64,000 nt of DNA from Edaphobacter sp. 12200R-103 (GCF_010093025.1 NZ_CP048114.1:2852001-2916000); one strand, 5' to 3'. Shown: positions 7,901 to 18,331, counted from the first letter of the stretch. The notes: generated by a model not told the origin, from the sequence alone. Numbers and translations are program-made.

Positions 7901-10492
7901 TTAGAACTTCACATTGAAGCCCATCTGAGCATTGATACCCTCGCCAGGAACCAGATGGTTGGGATGAGGTTGATCGATGTAGAACTTGTTGGTCAGGTTG
8001 ATGATGTTCGCCTGGAAATCCAGATGGTCCGAGATAGGCCGGCGCAACATCGCGTTGAAGGTCCAGTAACCCGGAATCGCTTTGAAGGTCAGCGGAACGT
8101 CTGTCACCGGAACCGGAGTTGCGCTGTCATAGGCAGCGACCATGGTTGTAGAGCTGGCGCGGCGGGCCGAGACATAGTTTCCTCCGAATCCTCCCATGAA
8201 GCGCCACCAAAGATCATGTGTCACCCACAGGTTGCCGCTGTTCTTGGGGACATTGGCAAAGGGAAATCCCTTCGGAGAGATGAAGTACGGAGCCTGGCCG
8301 TAGACCGGGTCGCCCGGAACATACAACGACGACCACGGAGATGCGTTCAGGATGCTCTTTTCCACGCGCCCGTTCAGAAAGGCATAGCCCGCGATGATGT
8401 CGAAGTGTCGCGGCATATGTCCGATCGCCGCTACCTGCACACCGCGTACCAGCTGCGTACCGACCAGGATCGTGTTCGCCGTATCGTTCGGATCGGTTTC
8501 GCGCGCGTTTTGCTTCTCCGTCGCAAAGTAGCTTCCACTCAGGTTCAGACGATCGTGCAGGAAGTCCCACTTCGTTCCGATCTCGGTCGTCGAGTTCAGC
8601 TCGGGCGGAAGCGCGGCGTTGTTCCCGCTCAGTGACAACGACTCCGCCGACGGGTTGAACGACGTTCCGTAATCGAAGTAAATGCTTCCGTTGCGCCTGG
8701 GCTTTACCACTACCGCGGCCCGATACGTGGGCTGCTTATCCAGCCTGCTCACATGCGTTGCCGGGGTCGATCCAACAGCATCCGTGAGGGCGTCTGCATT
8801 GAAGTAATCGAAGCGAATACCGCCGGAGATCTGCAGCCACTGCGTCAGCTTCAACGTATCCAGAAGATTCAGACCATAGGACGTCGATGAAACATGAGTG
8901 TTCGATCGAATACTGATCGATGACGGATCGAATGGCTCATATGGGTTCGGGTTGAGCAGCGAAGCCGTTGGCACCGTATAGGAAGTTCGCAGCGGACTCG
9001 ACCGTTCGCGTCCCCCCTCCAGCATGACAACAAAGTTATTCTCCACATGCGCCAGCTTCAGACGACCTACAAGGCTCGTCTGATTCCAGATCATGTCTTC
9101 CACACTCTTGGCCGCAATCTGGTTGCGGGTCACCCTCACCAGATTCGGATCGTAGTTGATCGGGAAGCAGGCGGGAGGGGCACAGGCCGCCATCTGCTCG
9201 CCTCCGATCGCCGAGAAGACCGCCTTGCTGGCAATCTGCGGCTCAGTAATGCGTACATCGCGCGGATAGTTTGCCCACCGCATCGTCGATCGCACGGTGA
9301 CGGGCACAGAGAAGTCATGCTCGACGCGCCCCGTCACAATATCCGGATTGGTGCGCAGGAAGTTGTCTTCTGCGAAACCGTAATAGTTGGTCCGGTTGAC
9401 CTTCGGAAGTTTGTACAGGAAGTATGGCAGGCCATAGTCAGGGATGCTGTTCTCGCTCTCGTGCAGGTAGCTGAGCAGGAAGCGGGTCGGGGAGTTCTGT
9501 CCGAACGCAATGGACGGCGCGATACCGAATCGCCGCACCTCGGTGATGTCGCGCTCCGCCACGTTGGACTGCGTTCCCGCCACGTTCAGCCGGAAGGCGG
9601 TTCCAGGCCCGAGGGCTGTCAGCGGCTCATTAATATCTGCGGTAACGCGACGCATCAGGTTCGTCCCCAGTTGCAGCGATCCGCTGATCGCCTCCTGCAG
9701 CATGGGCTGCTTCTGCTCCTGGTTGACCACGCCGCCGGTTGAGCCGCGGCCGAACTCCACGCTCGCGGGGCCCTGCAGCACTTCGACGGCGTCGTAGTTG
9801 AACGAATCGCGATAGTACGAACCAAAGTCGCGGATGCCGTCGAGGAAGATATCGTTACGCGCGGAAAATCCGCGAATCGTCAGATTGTCCCCCTGCGCTC
9901 CACCCTCACCGGCAGCAATGCTGATGCCGGGAACATTGCGCAGCGTGTCACGCATAGTCGTCACCGCCTGCTCCTGCATGACAAACTGCGGAACTACATT
10001 GACCGTCTGCGGAATATCGCTCAGAGGCTCGGTGAACTGGGAGAGCGAAACGGAGTTCGCAGAGGTCGAGACATCCACCGAGTCATTCGCCCGCAGTTCC
10101 ACCACGGCGGTCGAAGCACCATCCATCCGGAAGCTCAGGCCGGTTCCGGCTAAAAGCAGTTGCAGCGCCTCATCTTCAGCAAACAGTCCGGAGACGCCTT
10201 TGGTCTGAAAACCCTCCACGGTCCCCTGTGGAAGATTAATGCGGACATGCACGCCCGTCTGTTGTTCGTAAGTGGCGATTGCGGCATCCAGCGCGCCAGC
10301 GGCGATGTTGATTCTCTTCACCGGAAGTCCGGCCGTAGGAACCGCTGCTGCCCCCGAGGCGCTCGAAGGAACCGCTGCCTGCGCCTGACGGCCCGCCCCC
10401 ATCACCGTCGCAGCCAGCGTCCCCACCGCCAGCCAGTTCTTCGATCCCGCAAAACTGCGGCGCAGATGCTTTTTTCTTACGTGCTTCTTCAT
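7901..10492 (-). CDS. TonB-dependent siderophore receptor with STN domain
   Basis: 863 residues from the ATG at 10492, which has AAGGGAG upstream; the longer open frame to 10651 lacks a signal peptide. Order: signal peptide (ends AQA), STN domain (~residues 48-120, INIAAGALDAAI onward), plug domain with LRNVPGISIAAGEGG, IRGFSARNDIFLDG and EVLQGPASVEFGRG, then a 22-strand barrel ending in Phe (GFNVKF). The STN domain normally talks to an FecR-type anti-sigma factor, but no fecI/fecR pair is in the window. It is the first gene of a likely operon with the PiuC-type hydroxylase. Ferric-siderophore uptake is the expected role; which siderophore is unknown. Confidence 0.9.
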   Translation of the reverse strand: MKKHVRKKHLRRSFAGSKNWLAVGTLAATVMGAGRQAQAAVPSSASGAAAVPTAGLPVKRINIAAGALDAAIATYEQQTGVHVRINLPQGTVEGFQTKGVSGLFAEDEALQLLLAGTGLSFRMDGASTAVVELRANDSVDVSTSANSVSLSQFTEPLSDIPQTVNVVPQFVMQEQAVTTMRDTLRNVPGISIAAGEGGAQGDNLTIRGFSARNDIFLDGIRDFGSYYRDSFNYDAVEVLQGPASVEFGRGSTGGVVNQEQKQPMLQEAISGSLQLGTNLMRRVTADINEPLTALGPGTAFRLNVAGTQSNVAERDITEVRRFGIAPSIAFGQNSPTRFLLSYLHESENSIPDYGLPYFLYKLPKVNRTNYYGFAEDNFLRTNPDIVTGRVEHDFSVPVTVRSTMRWANYPRDVRITEPQIASKAVFSAIGGEQMAACAPPACFPINYDPNLVRVTRNQIAAKSVEDMIWNQTSLVGRLKLAHVENNFVVMLEGGRERSSPLRTSYTVPTASLLNPNPYEPFDPSSISIRSNTHVSSTSYGLNLLDTLKLTQWLQISGGIRFDYFNADALTDAVGSTPATHVSRLDKQPTYRAAVVVKPRRNGSIYFDYGTSFNPSAESLSLSGNNAALPPELNSTTEIGTKWDFLHDRLNLSGSYFATEKQNARETDPNDTANTILVGTQLVRGVQVAAIGHMPRHFDIIAGYAFLNGRVEKSILNASPWSSLYVPGDPVYGQAPYFISPKGFPFANVPKNSGNLWVTHDLWWRFMGGFGGNYVSARRASSTTMVAAYDSATPVPVTDVPLTFKAIPGYWTFNAMLRRPISDHLDFQANIINLTNKFYIDQPHPNHLVPGEGINAQMGFNVKF

Positions 10493-10941
10493 CGTCCCAT
10501 CTCCCTTGCTAAGTGCTCCTTCGCAGCCAAAAAAGGACGCGAAGGGGCAGCAACCGCTCACACCGCCTGGCAGCCATCGCGCCGGCGATTCCACGTAACA
10601 CGAACAGAATTTGGAAGGGAAATGGACCGGAGCTGCGTTGATCGGGATCAACCTCGCTCCTATAATTGCTGCAATCTACTGCCCTCAAGGACAGTCAGAC
10701 CATCAGGTCCTCGCGGTCTCTGCCAGGAGATTTCCCCGCGGGGATCTGCTTCCACTTCACTTCAGCCCAGTCTTTCGATCTCGAGCCACGAACTTCTGGC
10801 CCTTTGAGATCCGCAAATAATCTCGATACAAGGAATATAAGACAGCTTTAGTCCTATATCAACAAAAATATGCGACTCAGATGGTCTTATTTTGAACAAC
10901 ACCATTTGGATCACGCGATTCGACGATCAGGCGCAAAACAA
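10493..10941. other. Spacer between two receptor genes
   Basis: About 450 bases without a gene. The part nearest 10,820-10,915 is AT-rich and probably holds the promoter of the siderophore receptor operon, which runs away to the left. I could not pick out a defensible -35/-10 pair or a Fur box. Confidence 0.4.
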
Positions 10942-10972
10942 AACGGCGGAGAGCATGATGCTCTCCGCCGTT
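10942..10972 (-). terminator. Rho-independent terminator of the Oar-like receptor gene
   Basis: Perfect 15-base inverted repeat AACGGCGGAGAGCAT with a one-base centre, 26 bases beyond the stop of the minus-strand receptor gene. On that strand the stem is followed by TTTTGTTTTG, a U-rich tail. Confidence 0.85.
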
Positions 10973-10997
10973 CCTCTAACAAGAGGAAGAACCAAGG

Positions 10998-13900
10998 TTA
11001 GAAGTTAAGCTTCAGCTGGAACTCCGTCGTACGAGGAGCGCCCTGATTGAACGTCCCCGAACCACGCTGGGCGCGATTGGAGTTCACGACCGCATAGGTG
11101 TTAGGACCAGTAAGGTAGTTGGTATCCGTATTTACCGAACCGCCGGCACTGGTCGTGTTCTCCAGGATGCCGCTCGGCAAATTGTTGAAATTCGCCATGT
11201 TGAAGATGTTGTAGAACGCAATCACCGGCTCAAGGCTCATTCCTTCACGGAGCTTTGAGAGGGAGATGGGATACGCGAAGCTGGCATCTACGTTGCGGAA
11301 GGTCGGATTGGCGATTGCGTTCTGCTGAGGCAGATTTGCAATCGGTTGAATGGCGCCACCCAGTGCGATGAGCTGCTGCGGGGTCATCAGACCAGCAGCA
11401 ACCAGCGCCTGTCCTGCAGGGGTAAGAGTGTTCGCCTTCGTCTGATTGAAGTTGTTGATGTACTTCTGCAGAGTGCCGGGCTTCACATCATGCATGTACG
11501 CGCCAGGGTTTGTCCCGGGAGCAATGTCACCCACGGTACCATCACCCGTCACATCCGACGTGAAGATGCCTGCTGTACCACCGTTCAAATTATCGAGCGT
11601 AAGGTTCCTCGGCGCAGCCGAACGGAACTGCCCCGTAAGAGCCACTCTCGGCCCATATTTGAGGTTGAAGATCGCCGCCATGGTCACCTGGTGCTTGTGA
11701 TCAAGGGCGGAACGTCCCATATAGAGAGTCGGATTGTCGTTGTCCCACGTACTGGCGGCAGAACCAAAGAACTGATCAGAGCTATCGGTGCTTCCGGCGC
11801 CATAGGAGGAGACAATGCGCGACAGGCTATAGGATCCCTGGATATTCACCGAGTTAATTCCTGGCGCCGGGTGAGTTTTAGTCTCCTTATAGACAATCTG
11901 CAGAGCGTCATAGCCCGAACGGCCGATCGGCATCATGAAGTTGCCATTGCCGAGCAGCGGATTCTTGCCTGGAAAAGCAGCGGCGTTGCCCGACACTTGA
12001 GCCGGATCACCTCCCGAAACCTGGTTGCCTGAATCCAGACCGTTGGCGGAGAAGTCGTCGATCGTTCCGCCATGACTGATGACGCAGTCAACGGCTGCGG
12101 AGCCAGTCATTCCAGTGCAACCCGTAGTCGAATCGGCCGTTGCTGCAATCGCATTCTTCGCCGCGGCCGCATCCAGATAACGCGCAGCTCCTACACGATT
12201 GAAGTCGATAACCTGCCCAAACTTCAGCGTGGAATTGTGGATGTAATCCGCGCTGATGATAATTCCTCGGCCAAGTTCGCGCTGAATTCCGAAGCTCCAC
12301 TGTTCAGCGTAAGGGGTCCGGTAGGGTGCGCCGTAAGCGATCGTTCCGGCCGAACCGCCCATCGCCAACGTGTTACCGACATATGACGTATTCGGCAAAG
12401 TGGGGTCTGCCTTGGTTGCAGTCTGAAATTGCTGCTCCAACTGAATCAGCGCCGGCCCCGCAACGCTCATCGGAGAGTTGCAAATGTCCCGGATCGAGAC
12501 GCCATTAATACTATCGACAATCGAACCATCCGGCATGTTGATCTGGTAGGTGCCTCCACCGGAGCAGAGCCCCGGGACCGAATTGAACGGTCCGTTCTTC
12601 AACAGGCCATTACGCAGGTTGGTGGTGTTGTTGAAGACGTCGTTTTCATAGTAAATACCGAAGCCGGCACGGATTGCCGTCTTGTGGTCTCCGGGGCTGA
12701 AGACGAAGCCGATCTGCGGTCCAAAGTTCGCCCAGTTCTGCTTCGTTCTGCCGGCCAGCGAGGGGTCCCACTGTGCAAACAGAGACTGATTCCCCGAGCA
12801 GCCCGGATTCAGGCTCGGATCTACGTCCGAGCAGTTAACCTGCGGGATATCCTGATTGGCACGGCCGGTATCGGCACTCCACCGGACACCAGCGCTCAGC
12901 GTGAACGAAGGCGTAACCTTCCAGGAGTCAGCGATATAGGCTCCCTGGCGCCAGTCGAACACGCCGCCACCGATCTCGCCAAAGCCGGAGTTCTCGGTGA
13001 AGAAGCCCTGACCGTTTCCGATGTAAACGGTCACGGGGTGATAACCGTGAACCGGATCGTCCGGGCAAGGAAGGGAGACGCCGTCACCGTTGCAGTTTGC
13101 AAGAACGCTCGAGGCATTCTCCGAAACGCGAGGACCGAGTCCCATGAACGAGGCAAAGCCTCCGCCGAGGATGCGGTTCAAGCTATAGCCGAAGCGAACG
13201 GTATGCTGCCCCCTGGTCCAGCTCCCGTCATAACGGAACTGCTTATCCGACTGGAAGGTGCCTTGCGGCGCAAGGTAGTTCGGACCGGAGAACAAGTGCA
13301 GCGCCGAATTATAAAATCCGAGTCCCGGGATTGCATTGTAAATTGAAGAATTGCCATCCGTTGCGTCGCTCAACAGATTGTGGAACTTCTCATAGCTGAC
13401 TCGGAACGAATGTGTAAAGCGGCCAAACTGGTAGTCAGCACCACCGGCGATTCCATAAGTATTGTTGCGAGCGGCGAACAGCCAATAGCCGTCGCCGTCG
13501 TTATTGGAGGTCACGGCATTTACGTTGTAGTTGCCACGGACGAAATAGTGACCATGCAAAGGGCCATCGTAGTCCAGGCGAGCCGTCGAGTAGGTTTCGC
13601 GATAAGGAGTTGGAATGGTGGGATATGCGTTATAGATGCTGCCAAAAGGTCCTGACGGGTCGAGCGTAGAGACTGCCGATGAGTCTTGCTTGATGCGCTC
13701 CGAGTTGGCAAAGAAGTAGAGCTTGTTTTTCAGGATGGGGCCGCCAATCGATCCCCCGAACTGATTACGCTGAAACTGCGGGTCTGCGCCGTTTGTAGAG
13801 CGGGCAAACAAGGCACGGTGATCCTGGAACTGACCGAACAGTTGTCCGTGGAAGGTGTTCGTACCTGAATTAGTCGAAACCAGAACCTGGCCGGTCGAAG

Positions 13901-14597
13901 TCACATCACCAGAGACGTCCTGGTTGGAACGATTCAACTGGAACTCATTGATCGCACCCTGGCTGACGTTGAAGATCGTCGTTCCGACGGTCTCATCCGT
14001 AATGTCCTGGCCGTCGAGAAGAATTCGGGTCGAGCGGCCAGACACGCCGCCAACCGAGATTGCGGAGTAGCCTGCCTTGGTGGGATCGAAGGATTCGCCG
14101 CTCTGCAGGACAACTCCCGGCTCGACCTGCGCAAGGTCAAGGAAGTTACGGCCGTTCACCGGAAGGTTCTTGATCTGCTCCTGGGAGATAACGTCACTGA
14201 CCGAGGTCTGTTCCGTGTTGACCTGCAGGGCTCCGGCATCGACTTCAATGGTTGTGGTCGATTCTCCGAGAGAAAGCTGATAATTGCCGTTGGTCACAGT
14301 ACCGGTCTTGACTACCGTCTTTACCGAAAGACCTGTAAAGCCTTCTTTTTCTACCTTGACCGTATAGGCGCCGGGCACCAGAGGACCAAGGACGTACACG
14401 CCGGACGCGTCCGTAATGATGTTGCGTGTCGTACCGGTATCATCGGCAGTCACGGTGATATTCGCGCCAGAAACAATGGCGCCGGACGGATCGGTGATCG
14501 TTCCCTGAATCGAGCCACCGTTCACTGTCGTCACCTGACCGAAACCCAATGCCGTCACCGACAGCAAGATCAATGCAAGCCCAAATAGTTTTTTCAT
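10998..14597 (-). CDS. Oar-like TonB-dependent outer-membrane receptor
   Basis: 1,199 residues from the ATG at 14597 (GGGGAG ten bases upstream; a signal peptide ending GFGQ follows at once). Domains: signal peptide 1-21, carboxypeptidase-regulatory-like beta-sandwich ~25-110 (GTITDPSGAIVSGANITVTA), plug ~115-240 (IKNLPVNGRNFLDL, VSGRSTRILLDGQDI), then a long barrel with C-terminal Phe (QLKLNF). This architecture matches the Oar family, highly expanded in Acidobacteriota, generally thought to import or bind large substrates such as polysaccharides or proteins. The ligand is unknown. It is monocistronic: its own terminator lies downstream and an AT-rich spacer upstream. Confidence 0.88.
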   Translation of the reverse strand: MKKLFGLALILLSVTALGFGQVTTVNGGSIQGTITDPSGAIVSGANITVTADDTGTTRNIITDASGVYVLGPLVPGAYTVKVEKEGFTGLSVKTVVKTGTVTNGNYQLSLGESTTTIEVDAGALQVNTEQTSVSDVISQEQIKNLPVNGRNFLDLAQVEPGVVLQSGESFDPTKAGYSAISVGGVSGRSTRILLDGQDITDETVGTTIFNVSQGAINEFQLNRSNQDVSGDVTSTGQVLVSTNSGTNTFHGQLFGQFQDHRALFARSTNGADPQFQRNQFGGSIGGPILKNKLYFFANSERIKQDSSAVSTLDPSGPFGSIYNAYPTIPTPYRETYSTARLDYDGPLHGHYFVRGNYNVNAVTSNNDGDGYWLFAARNNTYGIAGGADYQFGRFTHSFRVSYEKFHNLLSDATDGNSSIYNAIPGLGFYNSALHLFSGPNYLAPQGTFQSDKQFRYDGSWTRGQHTVRFGYSLNRILGGGFASFMGLGPRVSENASSVLANCNGDGVSLPCPDDPVHGYHPVTVYIGNGQGFFTENSGFGEIGGGVFDWRQGAYIADSWKVTPSFTLSAGVRWSADTGRANQDIPQVNCSDVDPSLNPGCSGNQSLFAQWDPSLAGRTKQNWANFGPQIGFVFSPGDHKTAIRAGFGIYYENDVFNNTTNLRNGLLKNGPFNSVPGLCSGGGTYQINMPDGSIVDSINGVSIRDICNSPMSVAGPALIQLEQQFQTATKADPTLPNTSYVGNTLAMGGSAGTIAYGAPYRTPYAEQWSFGIQRELGRGIIISADYIHNSTLKFGQVIDFNRVGAARYLDAAAAKNAIAATADSTTGCTGMTGSAAVDCVISHGGTIDDFSANGLDSGNQVSGGDPAQVSGNAAAFPGKNPLLGNGNFMMPIGRSGYDALQIVYKETKTHPAPGINSVNIQGSYSLSRIVSSYGAGSTDSSDQFFGSAASTWDNDNPTLYMGRSALDHKHQVTMAAIFNLKYGPRVALTGQFRSAAPRNLTLDNLNGGTAGIFTSDVTGDGTVGDIAPGTNPGAYMHDVKPGTLQKYINNFNQTKANTLTPAGQALVAAGLMTPQQLIALGGAIQPIANLPQQNAIANPTFRNVDASFAYPISLSKLREGMSLEPVIAFYNIFNMANFNNLPSGILENTTSAGGSVNTDTNYLTGPNTYAVVNSNRAQRGSGTFNQGAPRTTEFQLKLNF

Positions 14598-15007
14598 CGT
14601 TCTGAAACTCCCCTTGCCACTCTCCAGGCACACTCCTAGAGGGATTGACCTGTTTTGGCAGCAACTCATAACTGCCATAGGGCATTTCATGGGCCATTCT
14701 TGACGGCTCGTCACAGACGTAGAAAATTCTTTGTTTATAGATGTTTACCGAAATATCACAAATGGGTCAGACAAATGGCTCGTACGGTTTCTTATTACCC
14801 TGCTGGAGGATAAATACTAAAAACCATATATTGCTTAACTGACGCTATTTCAGGATTTGGAAGAAAATATATCGCATCGGCAATGAGGAATAAGCAGGGT
14901 TGCTTAGATGCAGAAGCGGGCCGCAAAGGATCTACGACAACCAAAAAAAATTTGGGGAAAGCCCTTCTCGGAAGCGTCAAAAGTTACTTAGACCTTGCGA
15001 TTGAGAC
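14598..15007. other. AT-rich promoter region upstream of the Oar-like receptor
   Basis: 410 bases without a gene. The segment 14,720-14,890 is clearly richer in A+T than its surroundings and is the expected promoter region for the minus-strand receptor gene. It is also the 3' flank of the M1-like gene, for which no hairpin terminator was found. Confidence 0.4.
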
Positions 15008-16999
15008 TCAGTTGCTGGCGCTCTCACGCTTGTACGGCTTCTGCATCAAAGCCCGGGCTTCGTTGACCGCGCCCTGCGTATTGTCGTTGGTCTGCACGGC
15101 GAGACGATATTCGTTGATGGCACGATCGCGCTGGCCGGTGATATCGAAGATGCGGCCCAGCTCGATGTGGCTCCATACCTCGACCCACCTCGGATCTCCA
15201 TCGCCACGCAAGGCGTCGCGGAAGGAGTTTGCGGCGGACTGGTAGTTACGCTGCATAAAGAAGACCTCTCCGATCCGGTAACTCGCCAGTGAGCTGTTCC
15301 GGTTGGCATCGAGCGCCTTCTGGTACTCGATGAGCCCGGCGGTCAGGTCGCCCTGAGCCACCTGCTGCTGGCCGCGAAGGACAGCCACACGGACCGCCAG
15401 ATCGGGGGTGCTCTTCAACACCCAGTTCTGGGGGTCGATGGAGATGCGCCGCGGACGACCGAAGGTTTCCACTGAGAAGTTGCTCTCGGTGCCCGAGACG
15501 TCCACACGGCGGATCTCGGTCTTGCCGTCGGTCTCGATCCGCAGCTCCACCGGCATGCGGAAGAGATCGAGGTCCTGTGCGATGGAGCCTACTGTGCGAA
15601 AACCCTTGTTATTCCCGAGGCGGAAGACCGTGTACTTATTCGTGAAGGCGGGTGCTCCCGTACCGTCGCACCATTGTGCGAAGAAGGGTGTCAACTGCAG
15701 CTGTGACTGCGCCTCGGCCACGGTTTGGACGTTGGCGGTGGTTACGGACTTGTCGGTGTATTGCGATAGCAGGTTACGCAGAAACTTTACGAACGCATCG
15801 TCTCCCATCTCCCAGCGGAGCATATGGAAGACCATGGCTCCCTTCTCGAGGGTCATGGACTGGAATTGCGGCGAGAAGGGATCGAGTCTCCCCATGCTGG
15901 TCAGGGGCTGGGTGTCATAGGCGAGCGCGCCGGCCTGAACGTCAGTGACCGCAGATTCAAAGGCGTTTTTGCCAGCTGAGTCCTCGACATACATCAGCTC
16001 CGCATAGCGCGACATTCCGTTCGTCACCCAGGCATCGTTCAACGTCGCGGGCGAAATCTTGCTTCCCCACCATTGATGCGCCAGGGTGTTGGCGAGCAGG
16101 CGCGAATAGGTCTTGCCCGCTACCCGTGAACCGGCAATACCGGCTATCTCCGGCGCCCACATCGCTGAGACAGCATCGTTGGGCATCTCAACCAGGTTGA
16201 TCTGGCTGCTCTCTGCCTGCCCGAAGGTCGCCGTCATGTAGTCGAACTGCTTTGCGGCATCCTGCGCAAAAGGAACCGCAAAGGCCTTATTGGGCTGGGT
16301 GACATAGACGTGGACGTTATTGATTCCAGGGGCCGTGATCGGCTCAAGAAACTTTCCCGCGATGATCGTCCCGGGAAAGCCGGGCTTGGCCCATTTGAAG
16401 GTGTACTCGGTGCGGTTTCCCGGAAGGCTCTTGGGGGCGGCGACGCCGGAACCAGATCCGACCACTCGCTCGTCTCCCGGCACGCGGATGTGCATCTCGG
16501 CGGTGAAACGGTCGGTGTAAAGCCCGGTCATCGGGAACCAGCGCCCCGGATAGAGCAGGATGCTGATAGGATCGCCGACCGAAGCGAAGTTGATTCCTTC
16601 CACTGGACTGGTCTCGACGCCTTTCAGCGTGCCGCCATACTCAAAGGTCCAGGTGGTTGTCGTCCCCTTGGGGATCGGCGTCGCCAGATTGAACCGCACG
16701 GTCGAGTTGGTGGCAACTCGCTCCGCCTCCAGCGGCTTCTTGCTGGCGTCGGTCACCTTTGCCAGCTGCAGCCCGTTGTTCAGCTCAAAGACGGGTGAGG
16801 TTAGATCTTCCAGCGCCGTAAAGGTGACCTCGGCGGTCGCCGCCATTCGGTTGTCAGCCGGAAAGAGATCGGCGTTGATGACATAGCCGGTCACTTCCAA
16901 CTGCGGACGGGCCGGAGCCGCAAACGCGGCGCTCGCGAACAGGAGAAAAGGCATCAGCACTGCAAGCGACAAACGAAAGATCCGAGCAAAAGCGCGCAT
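15008..16999 (-). CDS. M1 aminopeptidase-like secreted protein with degenerate active site and TPR tail
   Basis: 663 residues from the ATG at 16999 (AGAGGAA upstream), with a signal peptide ending AFA. It has the N-terminal beta-saddle and the catalytic-domain fold of M1 peptidases, followed by TPR-like repeats in the last ~130 residues. The active-site region reads LLANTLAHQWWGSK, where active relatives have HExxH; the first His and the Glu are replaced by Asn and Thr. The third zinc ligand (NEG) has become TNG, and the GAMEN exopeptidase motif has become SAMWA. The protein is therefore predicted to be a non-catalytic scaffold or binding protein in the periplasm. Separated from lpxB upstream by a terminator. 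Confidence 0.8.
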   Translation of the reverse strand: MRAFARIFRLSLAVLMPFLLFASAAFAAPARPQLEVTGYVINADLFPADNRMAATAEVTFTALEDLTSPVFELNNGLQLAKVTDASKKPLEAERVATNSTVRFNLATPIPKGTTTTWTFEYGGTLKGVETSPVEGINFASVGDPISILLYPGRWFPMTGLYTDRFTAEMHIRVPGDERVVGSGSGVAAPKSLPGNRTEYTFKWAKPGFPGTIIAGKFLEPITAPGINNVHVYVTQPNKAFAVPFAQDAAKQFDYMTATFGQAESSQINLVEMPNDAVSAMWAPEIAGIAGSRVAGKTYSRLLANTLAHQWWGSKISPATLNDAWVTNGMSRYAELMYVEDSAGKNAFESAVTDVQAGALAYDTQPLTSMGRLDPFSPQFQSMTLEKGAMVFHMLRWEMGDDAFVKFLRNLLSQYTDKSVTTANVQTVAEAQSQLQLTPFFAQWCDGTGAPAFTNKYTVFRLGNNKGFRTVGSIAQDLDLFRMPVELRIETDGKTEIRRVDVSGTESNFSVETFGRPRRISIDPQNWVLKSTPDLAVRVAVLRGQQQVAQGDLTAGLIEYQKALDANRNSSLASYRIGEVFFMQRNYQSAANSFRDALRGDGDPRWVEVWSHIELGRIFDITGQRDRAINEYRLAVQTNDNTQGAVNEARALMQKPYKRESASN

Positions 17000-17045
17000 G
17001 AAGGCGAAGATTCCTCTAGGACATGGTACTGCCGTCTTCCCCACC

Positions 17046-17067
17046 AAAAAGGCAGGTGTGCCTTTTT
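17046..17067 (-). terminator. Terminator of lpxB
   Basis: AAAAAGGCA-GGTG-TGCCTTTTT hairpin overlapping the lpxB stop codon. The stem is A/T-tailed on both sides, so it should end minus-strand transcription, and might act in both directions. Confidence 0.8.
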
Positions 17068-18331
17068 AGACGCGGACGCCGGCAATTCGGCCCATCTTCA
17101 CCGGATCCGAAGGCCACGAAGCTTCCAGCAGTGAATCGACAGCATCCGCCACCTGCACGATGGAACTGCTGCCTGCAGGAGAGACGAGGCGGCGGCGCAC
17201 CTCAACAAGATCGTGGATCATCGCCGCTCGCTGCGCCGTATCTTCAAGCAGAGGGCCAAGCGCCGCCGCCACATTTGCAGCCGTAAAGTTTTGCTGGATC
17301 AGTTCCGGAACCACCGTCAGCCCGGCAATCAGGTTGACCATCGCGATCGGCAGGTTTCCGTACCGGTCAGGGGCACCCGAGGGCCAGACCTCCTTCGGAT
17401 ACTTCACCAGTCGCTTGGCGAGTTTGAACGTCAGGTCGGAGACCCGATAGACCACCACAAACGGGTTTCCAATCACCGCAGCCTGAACGGTCGCTGTGCC
17501 GCTGGCCACGACCGATGCGCGGGCGTGGAAGAGTGCTTCGCGGGCGTCCGGCACGAAATGAAGATTCGTCCCGAGCTGACGAGCAGCTGCAATCCTGCCG
17601 GCCTGCTGCCGAACCCACTCGGCGTCCAACGTCGAGGCCACCGGCACAAGGTACTCATATCTGCTTCCGAATCCAGCGACAGCCTCAAGCATGGTCTGGA
17701 GATTCAGATGAACCTCTTTGGCTCGCGAGCCAGGAAGAAGGGCGATCCATTGCTTTTCCAGATCGAGACCATGCAGCTTCGCAAACTCTTCCCGCGACGT
17801 GGCAGGAAGCGGAAGCTCTGCCAAAGGATGGCCGGTGAAACTGGCATCGACCCCGCGGTTGCGATAGAAAGATTCTTCGAACGGGAAGATGACCATCATG
17901 CGATCGACGCGCTGTTGCACCCAGCGCAGGCGGCGGCGCTTCCAGGCCCAGAGCTGCGGGCTTACGAAATACAGGACAGGAATATGCAGCGCCCTCAACT
18001 CGCGCGCGAGACGGAAGTTCACGTCGGGAAAGTCGATGAGGATGGCGGCCTGCGGGCAGCGCTCTTTGATAGAGGCGACCAGTTTTCGATAGGAGCCATA
18101 GACCCTGGGAGCGTGGCGGATGACCTCGGTGATTCCCATGTGGGCGACGTCTTCGGCCCGAACGATGCGCTGCTGCCCAGCGGCCTCCATCTCGCGGCCG
18201 CCGAGCCCAAAGAAGCTGGCGGACGAATGGCGACGAGCCAGCTCCGCGATGATCTGGGCGCCGTAGTGATCCCCAGAGGCTTCGCCCGCGGAGAGAAAGA
18301 GGTTCGGATTGGACTGGATCGCGATGTCCAC
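17066..18331 (-). CDS. lpxB: Lipid-A-disaccharide synthase
   Basis: 421 residues, slightly longer than the usual ~380-390. LpxB is a peripheral inner-membrane GT19 glycosyltransferase that joins UDP-2,3-diacylglucosamine and lipid X to make lipid A disaccharide. The N-terminus LFLSAGEASGDHYGA is diagnostic, with LIDFPDVNFRLA, YFVSPQLWAW and the C-terminal VASGTATVQAAVIGNP nucleotide-binding segment all present. The start codon is GTG at 18331; no ATG precedes the conserved N-terminus. The divergent YdeI-like gene begins only 27 bases away, so their promoters must overlap or lie within the genes. It is separate from the usual lpxD-fabZ-lpxA cluster, at least in this window. Confidence 0.95.
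   Translation of the reverse strand: MDIAIQSNPNLFLSAGEASGDHYGAQIIAELARRHSSASFFGLGGREMEAAGQQRIVRAEDVAHMGITEVIRHAPRVYGSYRKLVASIKERCPQAAILIDFPDVNFRLARELRALHIPVLYFVSPQLWAWKRRRLRWVQQRVDRMMVIFPFEESFYRNRGVDASFTGHPLAELPLPATSREEFAKLHGLDLEKQWIALLPGSRAKEVHLNLQTMLEAVAGFGSRYEYLVPVASTLDAEWVRQQAGRIAAARQLGTNLHFVPDAREALFHARASVVASGTATVQAAVIGNPFVVVYRVSDLTFKLAKRLVKYPKEVWPSGAPDRYGNLPIAMVNLIAGLTVVPELIQQNFTAANVAAALGPLLEDTAQRAAMIHDLVEVRRRLVSPAGSSSIVQVADAVDSLLEASWPSDPVKMGRIAGVRV

Noticed and set aside
7833..10997. Fur box upstream of the siderophore receptor
   Set aside because: No convincing match to the 19-base GATAATGATAATCATTATC-type consensus was seen by eye.
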